A stretch of DNA of 64,000 nt from positions 21,365,059-21,429,058 of the forward strand of contig NC_066313.1 in NCBI RefSeq assembly GCF_022539315.1. Direction: 5' to 3'. Both the position numbers and the translations under genes were made by a program. This DNA is from Serinus canaria. Lineage: Eukaryota > Chordata > Aves > Passeriformes > Fringillidae. Positions 37,501 through 52,500 of the stretch are shown here, one piece after another (within the stretch, counting starts at the first letter, position 1; each line of letters opens with the position of its first letter). Below the pieces are notes generated by a model. It saw nothing but the letters and a program-made list of their open reading frames with translations, made no database searches and was not told the DNA's origin.

Positions 37501-40500
37501 CTTGCTGCTCAAGATAAAGACTAGTATGGAGTATGACAGCATATCACAAACACTCACATGATGGCTGAGGTGCTAAGACTGCTGACCTAACCCAGTTGTT
37601 ACAGTGTCTGCTCCATGAGGGGCTGGCAGGATTCACTTTGAGTTGACTGTAATGGCATAGGTGTCTCTCAGTCATGATCAATTTAGACACATTCCCTATC
37701 TGAAAATGCAGCTACTGAGCTGGATTCAAATTTGATAACATTTTACAGGAACCATAGAAACTAAATATATTCGAATGCTCTCAAGACTTGGAGATACATG
37801 ACAATTCATCTGTTTTAATTACAACCCTTAGGAATAAAAACTTAAGCAGGGAGATTATAGTCCCATATGACACCTAAATGGCATTACTAGGCTTTAAACA
37901 AGAAGCAGAACTAAAAGGGAGCAGAGTCCAGTTCAAAACTCACAGTTCATGCCATTCTGCCCTCCTCTTCATGATCTTGGCTTTCAGTGCATCATATTTC
38001 TCAACAAGCCTTCTGATTTTCTGACGTCTGCTTTCTATATAACGCGTGGTTGGCTTTCGGACCTCTGGTGTCTTCAGCCTTTCAGCCTCATTCCCAAAAG
38101 CTACACTTCCTGAAACAAAATATAACCATGTGAAGATTTAATACCATGCAGCACTGTGCAGTCCCAGCTACTGGAAACTCCCTCAGACAACTCCTGTAGA
38201 AGTGGTGTAAATTAGTTCCATTGTAGTGGATGTTTTGAAAGTATTCAGGTTCTTTGACTTGACTTTTAGTCACATTCTACCCATAGGGCTGACAGACAAT
38301 TGCTGACATTGATCTAAACATGGAAAACTATGTATGAGCATTACTTTGTATGTAGGTACTAAAAAAACCACATTACAGTTATATTCTTTACCTGCACTTA
38401 CATGTGTATTTTTTTATCTTGGACTCAGGAACACAAACTGCAATGAAAGACAGAAACCATATTATTGAAAGATTTAAATGGTTATCATTACCTCTATGCA
38501 CAGGGCTTGTCTCTCTGAAGATCTCCTCTTCTGCTTGTTCTGCCTCTTTAAGTGCTGTCCACTTCTCTTTATATACTGCCCCCTTGCTGTCCTCCTGTTT
38601 CTTATCTTGGGTGTATTTCTCAGACACTGACAGAAGGCTGTAGGTTGAAATCTGATGATTGCTTTGAATAGCATGAACAGTGAGAGTAAATTCCAGAGAG
38701 TCCCGAAACCTGGAATCATAAATTAGACAAAACTGTCTGATGTCAGTGGACACAACATTCCATTTTACCCTAACCAAAAGGGGATGAATAGTGTAGTTTA
38801 CCTATTGCACATGCAATCCTTACATATAAATCCTCAAGTCAGTAAGTAATTGCATAGCATGATGACATCTGACACTATCTATTGACTTTTAGGCAATCTA
38901 GGAATGGAGATGATCAAGAAAAACACATTAGGACTTTTCCCAATATTGAAACTTATACCAGGTTCTTCATGACAGTAAATTTCATCTTCCATTAAGAACT
39001 TGTCAAAAACATGCTCATTCTATCTTTTTTCCAAGTCACATACTCTGTGTGGCTAAGGTGGTTTTTTAATTGTGTATTTATTTTATTAATTCATCTTTTG
39101 CTCTTACCTAGATCTACGAAAACCAACTCACAATGCACCTCATGCCTAAACTTTTCTCCTTGAGAAAGTTTGTTTTGTAACTTCAAATTGTATAGAGAAC
39201 ATTGTGTTAGCAATGACATTAAAATATCTGACAGAAACACAACATGTCTTAAAAACAGGCATTCATTTCCCAGGCTGTTTTTCAACATTTCAGTATGAGT
39301 TCTTGGTTCTTATTGAATTTACTGGCAAAACCCCAGGCAAATAGTCTCAACCAGCTTTCTTCATAGAAAAGTTAATCCAAATGAAGTAATTTCCTTCATT
39401 TGACTATCTGCATTTTTACCAAAGATTCAATAGAAGTTATTAGAAATAAATATGAACATATACTCTCGTGTATGTTCCAAGAATAAGTAAGATTCTTAAA
39501 TAAGAACAGAACAGATGAAATACTGATTATATGAGAGAGAGGGAAAAAAAATTATCACATTCCTTTTTCTTGTGGGAGGTACTACTTTATAGATGTTAAG
39601 CCCCATGGAAGGTTAGGGAGAGAAGTAGAAGAAAAGTGGTAATTACTGTGTTTGTAGTTTCTGCAGTCCAATGAATTGTTTCTCATGCTCCCAAGCCAGC
39701 TGCTTTTGCACTAACTGGATTCTCTGTAGTGTCTGCCGACCTAGCTCTTCAAAGATCCTACGGTCCATCTCAAACTCCTTCAGGAAAACAGAAAGCCCAG
39801 CAACACATTATTTTGGTTACTAGGTCTTCATAATAAATATTTTTACCTAGCTGTCTTAGTTGCCTGCACATCAACACTATCCTTTATTTCAGAAGCTATC
39901 TCCACAGAGAACCAATTTTTTTTCCTGTGCCTCTTCATTGCTGCAAATAATCAGCTGTGATTCAGCTGCAATTCAGAAGTCCAGCAATTTATGTATTCTC
40001 AAAACTACCTTAATCCAAAGCACTGGATGTGGTAGTGTTTGCAAGGGTCCCAGGATGAGGGAAGAGATGAGAATCTTGACTCCATGTTTCAGAAGGCTGA
40101 TTTATTATTTTATGATATATATTATAATAAAAGAAAATTATATACTAAGACAATACTAAAAGAAAAGAGAAAGGATTTCATCAGAAGGCTTGAAGGGAAA
40201 GGAATGGAATGATAATAAAATCTTGTGACTGACCAGAGAGTCCGAGACAGCTGGACTGTGATTGGCCAATAATTAAAAACAACCACATGAGACCAATCAA
40301 AGATGCACCTGTTGCATTCCACAGCAGCAGGTAATTATTGCTTACATTTAGTTTCTAAGGCCTCTCAGCTTCTCAGGAGAAAAGATCCTAACAAAAGGAT
40401 TTTTCATAAAATATGTCAGTGACACATTGGACATCTTTGGCCCCAACATGCTATGTAGCAACATTTTAGAAGAAGGTGCCTGTAAATGTAAATGACCCTA

Positions 40501-43500
40501 ATAAAAGCCAGGTGTACCTCTCTGTGCAGCTGCATGTGCTTGGGCAACTCCTGATTCTTTTGAAGGAGAAAAACAAAGTCTTGTCTCAGTGCACTTAACT
40601 CCTCTCTTTTCTCATTTTTCTTTTCTTCGGCTTCCTTCATTTTCCGTTCATACTCCTTTTTCTGCTTGAATTTCTCAATACTGAAAATGCATAAAAAGGA
40701 AATTATGTTATCTCAATGCAAGAGTGGAAAGGTTACAGTGTATATGACCTTTTAGGCTTCCTTGACAGTCTTAAATTCACTGTAAACTCAATGGCTCCTT
40801 AAGGTAACTTAAAAAGGAATCATCTTCCTGTATATTTGTACATTCTTAACATCAAGGGGCTTTGACCTTTTGCTGTCTCTGTAGTCTGAAGTTAACTGCC
40901 TCACAGTAGGATATTTGAATTACTTCCAGAGAAAAATAAATGAAATGGAAAAAAAGGCTGAAAAAATGGTGTGTTTCACAAATAAATGACTCAAATTCAG
41001 GGTGATCAACTTGTCCCTCCTCTTTGTAGGCAAAAAAGAAATACATGTGAAAAGAGCTACCAACACTTAAAAATCCCTTTCATCGTTATCTAAACATCTC
41101 TTACGTGTAGGCATCAGGATCCTTAATGTCTTCAGTAGCCTTCTCCTTCTCAAGACCTCTCTGGAATAAAAACATTGTCTTGTCTTTAAACAAGCAGTTA
41201 TAGTTCAACAGACAATAAAGCTTTTATAGACATTAAGACAGAGTTCTCACTGCGTCTCACCAAAACAAAAGAAATCTTTATTTTCAATATTACTATCTGG
41301 GCCATAAATATTACATTACAATGTTTCAAGCAGAAAAAGCAATGAAGTTGGTTTATATGTAAAAAGAACTAACGAAATATTAGGGACAGAGAACACAAAC
41401 CCTATAACCTCCCTAGTGGCATAAATTGCTACATCATTGCTTGTCCTAAGCTCACTCTGTCCCATAATATCTTTGGTTCTCTACCACCCAGCCCAATTCT
41501 CTTGTCTCCCCTCACAGCCACATTGACAAGAGTCAGTGTGTCCTGGGCTAATCCCAAATTACACCTGTAATTAGTCTGGTTGGCTTTTGCTGACTGCATA
41601 ATGGATTCACAATTACTAGCTGTGAAGAATGGCAGATGGATGGACATTGCAGTGGCACAAGCCTCATTTCCCTAGGCAATGATGCCCTGAAAAAAGAGAG
41701 GGGACTATCACCCACAATTTAGTTGTACTTAATTGATCTGTAATTTAACTCAGTTTCAGATGATTTGTATTTGGTTCTCTAAGAATCTCATTAAGTTTAA
41801 TGAAGATGGAACTTTTTAAATCTTCCATACCACTTAAAACTAGAATAGATACTTAATGAAGATATACTTTGAAAAGGGAGAAACTCTATTAGAATGGTCA
41901 TTAAGAATGTTGTTAGCCTGAACAATAGAACTGACCATAAAGGTCTTTATATAGAGCTACTTACATATTTAAAACTATAAATCTGTAAATATGCTTATAA
42001 TTGTATATTAATAATTTCTTGTAATATTTGAGTTAGTAAGGCTCTGCTATGAAAGGTTCTAATCATTCTCTTTTAGAAAATAACTCTGGCTCTATTCTCA
42101 GTGCTATATATTCTTGTAATACTGGTAAAGAATTCCAATTAGTCATGAACAATTTTGCTGAATGGCCCAAATCACAATTTCCTTGGTCTCTGTTACCAAG
42201 CATCCTTCAAAATGTAGTTACTAACCAGTATTAAAACATATTTAAAAGTTTAATTTGTTTTATGTTGACACTTTCAAGATTTTTAATCTCTACTGAATGT
42301 ATGCCCACCGTAATATTTGTTGTGCACAACAATACTAGGAAAGATGGCACTTCTTTACTCAGCAGCTCTCACTGCTTCTTTCAAGTTATATTTATTTAAT
42401 TCTTTTTAAAAATTCAATGAAGTCTGAAGATTTTAGTTGACATCCCTCTTCTTGTGCATTATCAGTAGAACTGCTTCTGAGTTCCAGGGTCAACTGTTTA
42501 AACGTGCTAGAGATGATCAGCTCTGCAGTGAGTACAGGACACCTATAAATTCATTACACTTATGCGGCCCAAGAGTGAAAGAGCAACGGCATCAGCATCA
42601 TCTTGTGCTATTTTGCAAATCCATTGTGAATTTTAGATGAATGGTACTAGATGTATGGAGAAACTACATATATGGTATTCTCCAATAGTATTTCTAGAAT
42701 CCCCATCCAGAGCAGAATCATACTTTACTGGAATTAAACCCAAGAAAGGTATGAAGTATGAGAAATCCTTGCAATTATTTCATTCCAGGAATATGCATGA
42801 CTACACCTTTGAGTGGGAAAGCACTGGCAGAATATTATATATGAATAACACATACTATGTTTACTTGGAGAAAAACAAAACACTGAGAAGGAAGAGTGCA
42901 GTCCCAGAGCCCATTTATTAGGGAACATTTTGCAAGAGCTATTCTTCTAAGTAGTTTGGGAAACTTCTGCTTTGTCTGTGAAAGATCTTTAAGAAAAATA
43001 ATTGAACCATGTTTGCCCATCTCGATAGCTTCATTCCAAATAGGCCTAATTCAGTGAAAGAGGGTACCAACTTACCCTAGGAGGGGGGATTGTGACTTTT
43101 ATCTCTTTGGGAAGCTCTTCCTCTGACAAGAAGTCAAATGTAAAAATGTTTCCATCTCCACCACAGGTAATCAGACACCCATCATCATGACTACAACAGA
43201 TCCCCCGGATCTGCCCATTATCATTGTCGTGCACATTCAGGTACCAGTAGTTCTTCAGGGCACCCACTGAGAGGCCTTCCTCTTGGAGAGGATAAGCACG
43301 CAGGGAGCCATCCTGCATCCCACAGATCATCAGGGGGGTGCGGGTACTGTTAAATAAACAACAAGAAAGAGTAATAGCAGCAACTTCTAACAAGCAAGCT
43401 CAAAATATGAAAAGAGCTGATCTAGTTTAATAGAAATCACTTTCCCAAGTGTGGAAGCCGAAAGCAAAGTATTTGGATCATTTAAGGTATGTGTGATTCT

Positions 43501-46500
43501 ACTATGAAGTGTTTTGCAGCTAACTGGCTGCTCAGGAACATTCCAGCACTTGCTAGGTATCTTAGAACTACTCTGAGCCCTGAGCTGGGCAGTGTAGCAG
43601 ACACCAACTAAAAAGCTAGAAGAGCAGTTTTTAGCCCCTGCTCCCCATTTAGTACAGATGGTGGTGAATGCAGCCAGCAGTAGATTAAACCCTGAATTAA
43701 ACCTGCCTCCTTTTGATGCAGAACATGCATATTCTTACAGAGAACCTAACACTGGGAGTCTGAAAAGAATCCAGGCTTTCCATTCATACAGTTCACAGAA
43801 TGTCCTGAGAAGCCTATATTCTTAGCACTAGAGGGATAGACTGACTGCTCCATGATCTAATTCTCTTTGCTAACTATGATAAAGAACTGCTGTTCTGTTG
43901 ATCACTATATGCAGGGACTTCTAGGGGTTCTCCTGGAGTTCTACAACCTAGGGTGGTTGAGTTCTAGTCAGTACTTACTTAGAAATCCCACTTTTTCATC
44001 TTTGAAGATCTTTTAACATTATTCTATCAGACACATGGCTCAGCTAAGTCCATTAGGAATTTTAAGTGAAACTCAGTGCCAGGAAAACCAGAGAAAGTTC
44101 ATGGATACTAGAGTTGAGCCACAATTGAAAAGGGGCAAAGGAGCATACACTCCTCCCTTCCAAGTTAAATTTCATCAAGCTTTATCCCAGAGCTATTTGT
44201 TACATTACAGTGTTTTACCAGAAGGAGATTCGGTGAATGGGATTCTTCTCAGTGTTCTCCATAGGAATCACTTCAAAGGGTTCATCCTTCCTCTTCTCAG
44301 GGTTTTCTCCATCATCATGTGAGAATTCGCAGTGATAGAGAAACCCTGAGTCGTACCCACCCTGAAGAAGAGAAGGACCATAAGGAAATGGTGACAAAAG
44401 AAAACTGAAGCAACTGACCAGGAAAATGCAAATTTCAGAATAATTCTTCCTTTCTTAAGGACCTGTGATACGTTAGAAAGTGCTACCTCCAAACACCTAG
44501 AGACCCTATTTATCCACAGACAGAAGTCTGTCATGATCTCTGGCATTAAAAGCCATTCTACCACTATGTTAAAATTCTACCTTCTGCTTGTGAGGGAACA
44601 TCTCAGTCTTTGTGCCCATTCAGGCACCACCAAGAAGGGCACCTACTGGGTATTTACCAAACAATCTAAATCAGAGTGACACTACTGGTATACTTCACAA
44701 AAACCAGTGAAACTGTCAAGGATGAAAGAAATTGGATGTCCTAGGGATGACAGATTTCAAAGGGAAAGGATGTCACATCATGCAACCCAATCAACATGAA
44801 GTAAAAACTGATTTACCAAGGAAAGCCAAAATTTTCCTGGTGCTGAATAAAAGCCACAGAGGATGGGACTAGGCTCCTCTGGTATGTAGATAGGTGGCAA
44901 TGGCTCCTCTTCAGGTTCTTCCTCTTTAGGTTCTTCTACCTCAAGTCCCAGCTCCTTTTGCTGCTTTATCCATTCAAGTCTTGCCTTCTCCTTTTCTTCC
45001 TTTTCTTTCTCTCTCCGTGCAATCTCCTCTTTCAGCTATTACAATGAGCAGAGAAACACCAAGACATGAAACCAAGGCACTCCACACATCACTGACTGAA
45101 GGAGTCTCATAAATGAAATCCAAGGTGGTGTTGGCATTATACATACAAAATATCTACAGAAATCTCTTTCCTGTCAACTTAGCAGAGATCAACTAGACTT
45201 CATGGGACTCTCCTGTGAAATTCCCCCCTTTCCCTCCTCTGAGGTATTTACTCTTGATCCTTTGAAACAGAAATAATTCTGAATGACAAGCAGATTTCAA
45301 CATTTCCTCACAGAGATTATTCCAAATCTTCACCACTAGGCTTACTCCTGCAAAAATCCTAAGTCCTGTCCCCTGCCTGCCCTGGAGAAAGAAAAGAAGA
45401 GGAAAGCTGAACTTGAAGAAGTTCCAGTGCATCATTGGTATACAGCAAAAGAGAGAAGCTGTAATTGAATTAACATCTGAACTATGAAGGAAAGATTTAT
45501 CAAACCTTTAAAATTCTCTTCCATTCAAGCCTACTATAGCATAAACAAATATCAAACATTCTCTAAAACAGTAGCTTCCTAGGAAGATACTAGATAGATG
45601 AACCAGCAAGCCCTTAAATATTATCAGCTGATCTTTGTCTGATACACCTTTTAAAAATCTCCTGTTCTAGGGACTCTACAGACTATAAAAATTACTTTTT
45701 TTATCACCACCCTTACTGTGAGAAATCTTTCCTTGCATTAGAACATCTTTTTTGTAACTTATTAATTATTTATCTAATTCCAAATTAAAAAGAGAGCCAT
45801 TAATATTCTTTCTTCCTGTAGAAACATTTTTTTATTTTTAGTAATTGTTTCTCAACATTATTCTTCTCATTTGACTAAAAAACCAAAAGAAAACCAACCA
45901 AAAAACAAACAAACAAGAAGACCAACAAAACTCAATACATATTATTTTAATCTTTCATTTCTCATGCATGCTTTGTGATTATTCTTATCGATATTGCTGG
46001 GAAAAACATCTAGAGATCTTGCTCCTGCATGCTGACTTCCTCCAAGTTATAACACAAAATGAAGTTTGCCTGACATAAGTAATACAGGAGCAGTTAACAG
46101 AGAAGGCAGAGAAATCTCAGGTTGTAAACAGAATGAGAGAGGCTGTTGCATTGTAGTGGATTGAGTGTGGAACTGAGAGCCTGCTCACTGGAATTCTCCT
46201 TCTGAGCCTAACATCAGCTTGCTTTTTAGTTTCACAAAACTAACTGTAGCTGTGAGTTGGCATAACTCTTTTCCTTTGGCCCCACATATTCCTTTTAAAT
46301 ACCAAGTACCATTCAGAAATTAAATGCACACCTTTAAACTTATAAGATTTTTTTAAAAGCCAGAAACACTGCTAAAAAAATAGAGATATTTCATATTTGC
46401 TTCAAGGTGACTACCTGACAGTTTTATAACTGTTGAAAGAAATTTCCTATAAGGTGAATATCAACCACAAGATATAGTCTTTTTGTGAAAATTACCAAAA

Positions 46501-49500
46501 TTAAAATATTTTGAGAACTAATGCACTACCTTTCCTTTTCTCTAATGCTGTCTTCTAATTATAATCAAAATTCACATCATGCTTTCAGTGTCATGTAGGT
46601 TTGAATAAACCAAAAACAACTTGTACTTTCAAGCCACAAATGGCTTCTACCTGCCATTCCCTTTCAAGGAGATTATCAAAAACCCTGTGATGAAATACAG
46701 GGACAAGAAACTCATCTGGGTAGTTTAGTCACCTGGCACAATGAAGAAGATTAAATTCTGCCATAGGAGAGGTTTTTACCTTGATTTGGGATTTAATACT
46801 ATAAAAATGGAAGTACTGTGTTGGCAGGTTTTTTATGTGATAGGTGGTCACAGCATCCTGCTTCCCACGGAGAGGGGCAGGAACCTGGACAGCAAAGCCA
46901 TTTTCGCAAAGGATGAGCAGCATGCTCTTGATCTGTATAAAAACACAAAGATTGGGCAGATGTATAAATAGAATCGAGACAAATGGGAGGAAAAGTTGGT
47001 TAGGCAGATGAACAGGCATAAAGCCAAACTCCAGCCACACTTACCTGTGCTCTTATTTCTATGTACACTTTTAAATGGACATCAGAAGTCAGTGAGCTTT
47101 TATGCTAGGCAAAGCTAAGGAATTGAAGAAATCTTTGCTGTGTCCAAAACAGCTGTAATTCTGACACTGCTTAGCTTGAAAGCAGCATGATGATATTTGG
47201 AAATTTGATTAAATTAAAAGATGGATTTGACCCATGACTTAGTAGGTTTTGGGTTGAAAATTTCATATATTTCCATACTAATAGATACTTTATATCATCA
47301 AGACTTGGCTCAAAGTCTTGCTAAAAACTACTTACCATACAGTTTGTTTTTTGTTGGCACCTCACAAGTCCTTTTAAATGTGAAGTTAGGAAGAATAGGT
47401 GAGGTGAAGGTAATGATTATTCAGTGTTTTGAGTTTTTAAAAGACAAGTCTGTACTTAGTTTCAGTTTTCATAAGCTATCTGAAGAAAAGAGAGAGAGGC
47501 TTATTTTATCTGACACATCACTAAAAATGTGCAAAGAGGGCATTTTAGCATTGCGATGGAAGCCCTAACTAGGAATGATATGGTTTGCCAGAATTCAGGA
47601 CATCCCTCTAGCTGTCCTGGATTGACAGAACCCCTGCCAGGGGGCTCAGAGACCCTGGCACAGAGCCCAGGACACCTGTGACTTTAATTATGACCCATAG
47701 GGCAAATTACCAACCTTATATGAGGATCTGCAAGCCACAAAAGTCTAAGTAGAATAAAAATTAGTTTGTCACAAAGTGAAAAATAGATTTTTAAGGTTTT
47801 TAGGAGTTCAGAGGGCAAGATAGAAGGATCTGGGCATGTCTAGCCTTTCTCCTTCTTCTTCTTCTTGGCCTCCATCTTCTGCAATTATGGTGGCACTTTT
47901 AGATTGGTCTAGAGTAGAAGCTCACTGTCTAACATAGGTGATAGGTATTGGGAAGTTATGGTAAATAATGTACAGGTAGCTTTTAGTATAAAAAGATAAC
48001 ACTGCCCTGAGTTTGGCCAGAGTGCCTCTGTCTGACCTGCTGAACAAACCTCGGCAGGCCAGAGAAAGAATTTTATAGATAAGAAACAATAAAAAACCTT
48101 GAGAACAAGAATTGCAGAGTTCTGACTCTTTCTTCAACAGCCAGGCAGAGAAAAGAGACTTTCTAATGCATCTTGGGGTCACTCTGACCAGCGGAAGTCC
48201 CGAGAATGGTTCCTGTGCCTATAGGATCTCAGTTTGACAAGGCATTCATTAAATGTATTTAATCACCAGTGCTTCTTTAAAACAAACAAAAAAAAAAGAA
48301 GTGGTGTGACATTCAGATGCTGGCACTATGTTAAGCAAGTGTTCTTATCTAGCAATGGAGGCCAGATACTGGTAGAGAAAATTGTTCAGGCAGAATCTAA
48401 CACCCAAGACATAATGGGTACTTTTTTAGTGAGGAGGAGTACCTTGTCTTCAAGAAAAGGACTCAAAATGCAACTGTCAGATCAAGATCTGTTGTTTCTG
48501 CAGTAAGATGGGATTCATACCAACAAGACTTCTTTTGCCAGCTTTTAGAAGTGGGAATACCCACACTTTGCCACTATGCACCTGTAAAATATATCTTGCT
48601 AGCAACTAAATATAATGGTCTCTCCTCTAAATAAGGTTACTGGACCAAATAAAATTTAAAATGTTATCCTAACCCTCTTTTAAATATTAGCAAAAACCTA
48701 CATTGATATGTCCTGACACATTTCAAACACAGAATGTGAATTTCAAGCACCCAAAATCTTTCTTAATGTTGTCAAAAAGCTTTTCAAAAGCCTGTTTTAA
48801 TAGGGGCAAGAGTCACAGACAGTAACGCCCAAGTAACTTCTTTGTCAAAGAGAATCAGTTCTTCCACAAGCTAAGGAATAAGACTGTTTCTTCAAGTCAA
48901 GGGCTCAAAAAGCATACCAAAATCTTGTAGTTTGCATTATCCAAAACCCAAAATATATCCATAGTGACTGAACCAGAGATTAAGCTACACAGAACCTTTT
49001 AGAAGCTGTCATGCTGAAGCAGCATGAAGAACAAAGTAGCAAAATATTATTTGTATTGTCTATAGAGGACATGACTAGAGTCATGGATCTTCATCTATTT
49101 TGACTGGAAATTCTTTTTAAAACTGCTGGGGAGGAGAGAAAACAAACATACATTACTTACAGAAGAAGGTGGAGACCACTGTAATGCTTGTACAGGCCCA
49201 GGGACACAGATGAATCCAATAGGCTTGTATTCATCCTCAATAGCAAAAAAGAAGACTGTTTTGTCTTTACTCTGGGGAAAAACAAACGAACAAACAAAGA
49301 TGATGACTGAATCAAAGCTGACCAAAAATTCAAAAGACTCTAAGTACTTTGTGACATAGGCACATACTTCCATTTTTTTGTGTCTAAACAGGGGAAACTA
49401 AGGACTGGATTTCCATGATGATTTACTGGGAGGAAATAAAAATCCTGCCCATGCTGTTCCAAGAAACATATTGCACCCATACCACTCTCATGGTCCTCCT

Positions 49501-52500
49501 TTGGCATCACCGACCATGTGCTTTCTGCCCATTGCCACAAGACCCTCTTTAAACCTCAGGCTCAGGCCTGATTTTTCAGATAAGGTAGCACAAGCTGATT
49601 TCCCCAGATAACAAGAAGTTCCAGAAGTGGCACACAACATGATTCGTTGTACCTTAAATCCTACATTAAATTAAATGCATGGCAATTCAGCTTAAGGAAC
49701 ACATAACTCCAAATGCACTGATCATGGCTAAGGACAAGCTTTTAAAAGGAGACACCACATTAACTGGAAACCATCTCAAAGACTACCAGGCATAATGACT
49801 GACTGACTGACTGACTGACTGACCCTGTGGTAAGGCCAAGCAGTGCTGGGTAGCAGCTGGATTGCCGCCAATGTGGTGTACCAACGAAGTTGCTTTTACA
49901 AATTCCAAGATCCTACTAAACTAATTCCAAAATGAACCAAATCCACCTCAAATGGAATTACAGAATTCACACTAAGCAATTAGTGTGAATACAGTAATTC
50001 ACAAAATGAATTGTGTGAATTGCGTGGTTGCTTTCCTTCCAAAAAACAGATGTGAGTGCAAACAGATCCTTCTCCCTGCACAGAGAACTACAGCAAGCAA
50101 TCAACAGCAGCAACAGAAGTAAAACTGCATTACTGTCAGTAAACAAACTTTACCTTCTCTTTCAAAAGGCTCTACATTTGTGGCTTGATAAAACCAACCA
50201 AACTAAATGATACATACCCCTGTGGCAAACACATTTCCCTTTAGTTCATATGCCAGGGCTGTGACTGCAGCAGCATGAGGTTTGAAAACTTGTTTCAGAT
50301 TTATCTCTGCAATCTCACTGGCCTGTTCAGCATGACCCGGTAGCAGCTTGGGATCATAAACTTCAATTATGCGGACAACGCCATCTTCAAACCCCACGGC
50401 AATTAGACCTCCCTCAGGATTTACCTTTAAGTGAAATGAAGAAAAAAAAATTACAGTGCACATCTGAGAACTTTAAAGAATAATCCATATGGCACATGCT
50501 CTGTTGTTTACCTTGAAACTCACCTTATGTGGAAGCGTTGCTAAAGAACAAAGAATATTACATACATGGGAAATGTTGTTCATTCTCTCTAATATGGTAC
50601 CACAAAAGAAGACAAAGGACCGGGGCCTATTTTTTGGTTTGGATTGTGTTTTGGTTTTTTTAGCGATACCATGCCACTGAAACTGAAGATGTCAATGAGG
50701 ATGTGGTTGTAATGTCTGAGGAAAAAGTAATTCATACTGACATAAAGATATATCAATAGCTTCTTAAGCAAAAGAGCTGAAACTCAAAATGAAGAATTAT
50801 ATTTCCCTGAATATAATATGGGGCACCAAACCTAAGTATGATTTTTTAAGAGGTCAGGGAACAGGCTTGGGTCTGGCTGAGTCCATAGAAAGTACAGCAG
50901 TCAACAGGGAATGACACTTGAGATGGAAAGGAGGAGGAGTCTTTACCCTAAGTCCTGTAGGTAAGCCAATTGCTAACAACTGAGAGAGGCTTGAACTGTG
51001 ATAAAGGTTAGAGAATCAGGCCTGTGTTTTAGCTGGATATAGCTGAACTTTTGGATTTAGCTGATATTTGCCATACATGGTAATGTCTTGAAGGCAATTG
51101 CAAGCTGACTTGTCAGTGTTCACTTACCTAACAAAGACACTGCTAGCTGTCCTATGAGGAGATTATGGCATACAGATGCTTCAAAGTATGTTGGACTAAG
51201 TTTTCTTAGATTAATAACACAGATTTTAAAATACATTTGCACACTTTAAACTGTGACCAAGTACTTAATATAATTTTAAATGCAGCTGGATAGACTAAGT
51301 GCCCTTTGTTTTACAGATTGTGTTCAGTAATAACTTTCATAAAACTGAACTGAGTCAGTTTTGTGATGCCGTACAATTTATTGTGGCAGACATGTTACCT
51401 TATGAAGGTACAGGTAACCACTTACAGCATCTCTGAAAGCCTGCTTGGCCAGAATTATATTTTTATAAAATAATGACACTCTCCCAGTGGAACTCTCTCA
51501 CCTTGAACATTCAAGTAATTATTTGCCTCCTAAATTTGCTTGTAATTAATCCACCAACCTTGCTATGTTTCCTCAAGAACATAACTAGCCAGTACTTTAA
51601 TTAAAATTAGCAAATATGTCTACAAGTGATAGACTCCACACTCCACAAATGATCAGTTCTGGCAACAGTTTTTAATGATTTGTCTCCAAATGTTTGTGAT
51701 TTGTCTGGGCTGTCATTTCAAAATGTGTTAACTAACTCATGTTAATTGACATTTGCTTTGTGTGGGTTAAATAGAAGCTATTAGGCTTCAAACTCAGACT
51801 ATTTCCCATACTGCACACAGAAATCTTATTTTTAAAATCTTAGGAAGGCACAAAGTAGGATACCTGATAACCCATAGTAAAGTTAAACTGTTCCCATACT
51901 GCATACAAACATACTACCCCACAAACTTATCTATCCTGCTACAGTGAATTTCACCAGGGCCTAAGAAGTGACCTCTAATGTCTTGTTTGCTGAGCAGCTT
52001 CCTGCGTGCTGGCAGGCTCATAACCTCCTTGATGAATTTTTGCTAACATGCTAGGAAAAACTCACAACAGCCGGTGCCCATGCCAGCGCTGTTCCTCCCT
52101 GTTTAAACTTGATTATGCTTAGTTGGCTGTTGCTGCTGAAGTCATAGATGCGCACTGACCCTGAAAGGAGACAGTAAGAATTTATTTCTTGCAATGTCAC
52201 ACGTTAGGATTTATGGAGAAATGTCTATTTATTTGAATTAAAATCTAGATTAAATGTATGTTTTCTCTTTTGTGTAACAAAATGCCAGCATGAAAGATGG
52301 TTACAGAGCACCATAGCTACCATGGTGTTCGTGAACAAAATACATGACTTCTTCACCATTCAACTTATACAGAACCAAGAGTTTTTGAGGCTGAGAGTTG
52401 TAACAAGAAGTCCCAGGCTGACAATCTACATGTAATTTTCAAGTGAGCACGGAATTGTGGCATACTCTACAGAAAATCGGTACTGATTACATAGGAAAAG

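Larger units (their letters stand above)
35429..46779 (-). other. CFAP44: CFAP44 introns, middle part
   Basis: AT-rich introns containing the CR1 pair (37.1-37.5 kb) and the sense solo LTR (40.0-40.4 kb). The largest (41161-43075) has no recognisable feature. 45.64-45.80 kb may be another decayed CR1 tail, too weak to call. Confidence 0.65.

Noticed and set aside
42637..42921. 94-codon plus-strand open frame in a CFAP44 intron
   Set aside because: No recognisable domain; its length is within chance expectation for a 64 kb window.
45640..45800. Possible further CR1 tail
   Set aside because: Only scattered similarity by eye; too weak to place boundaries or strand with confidence.
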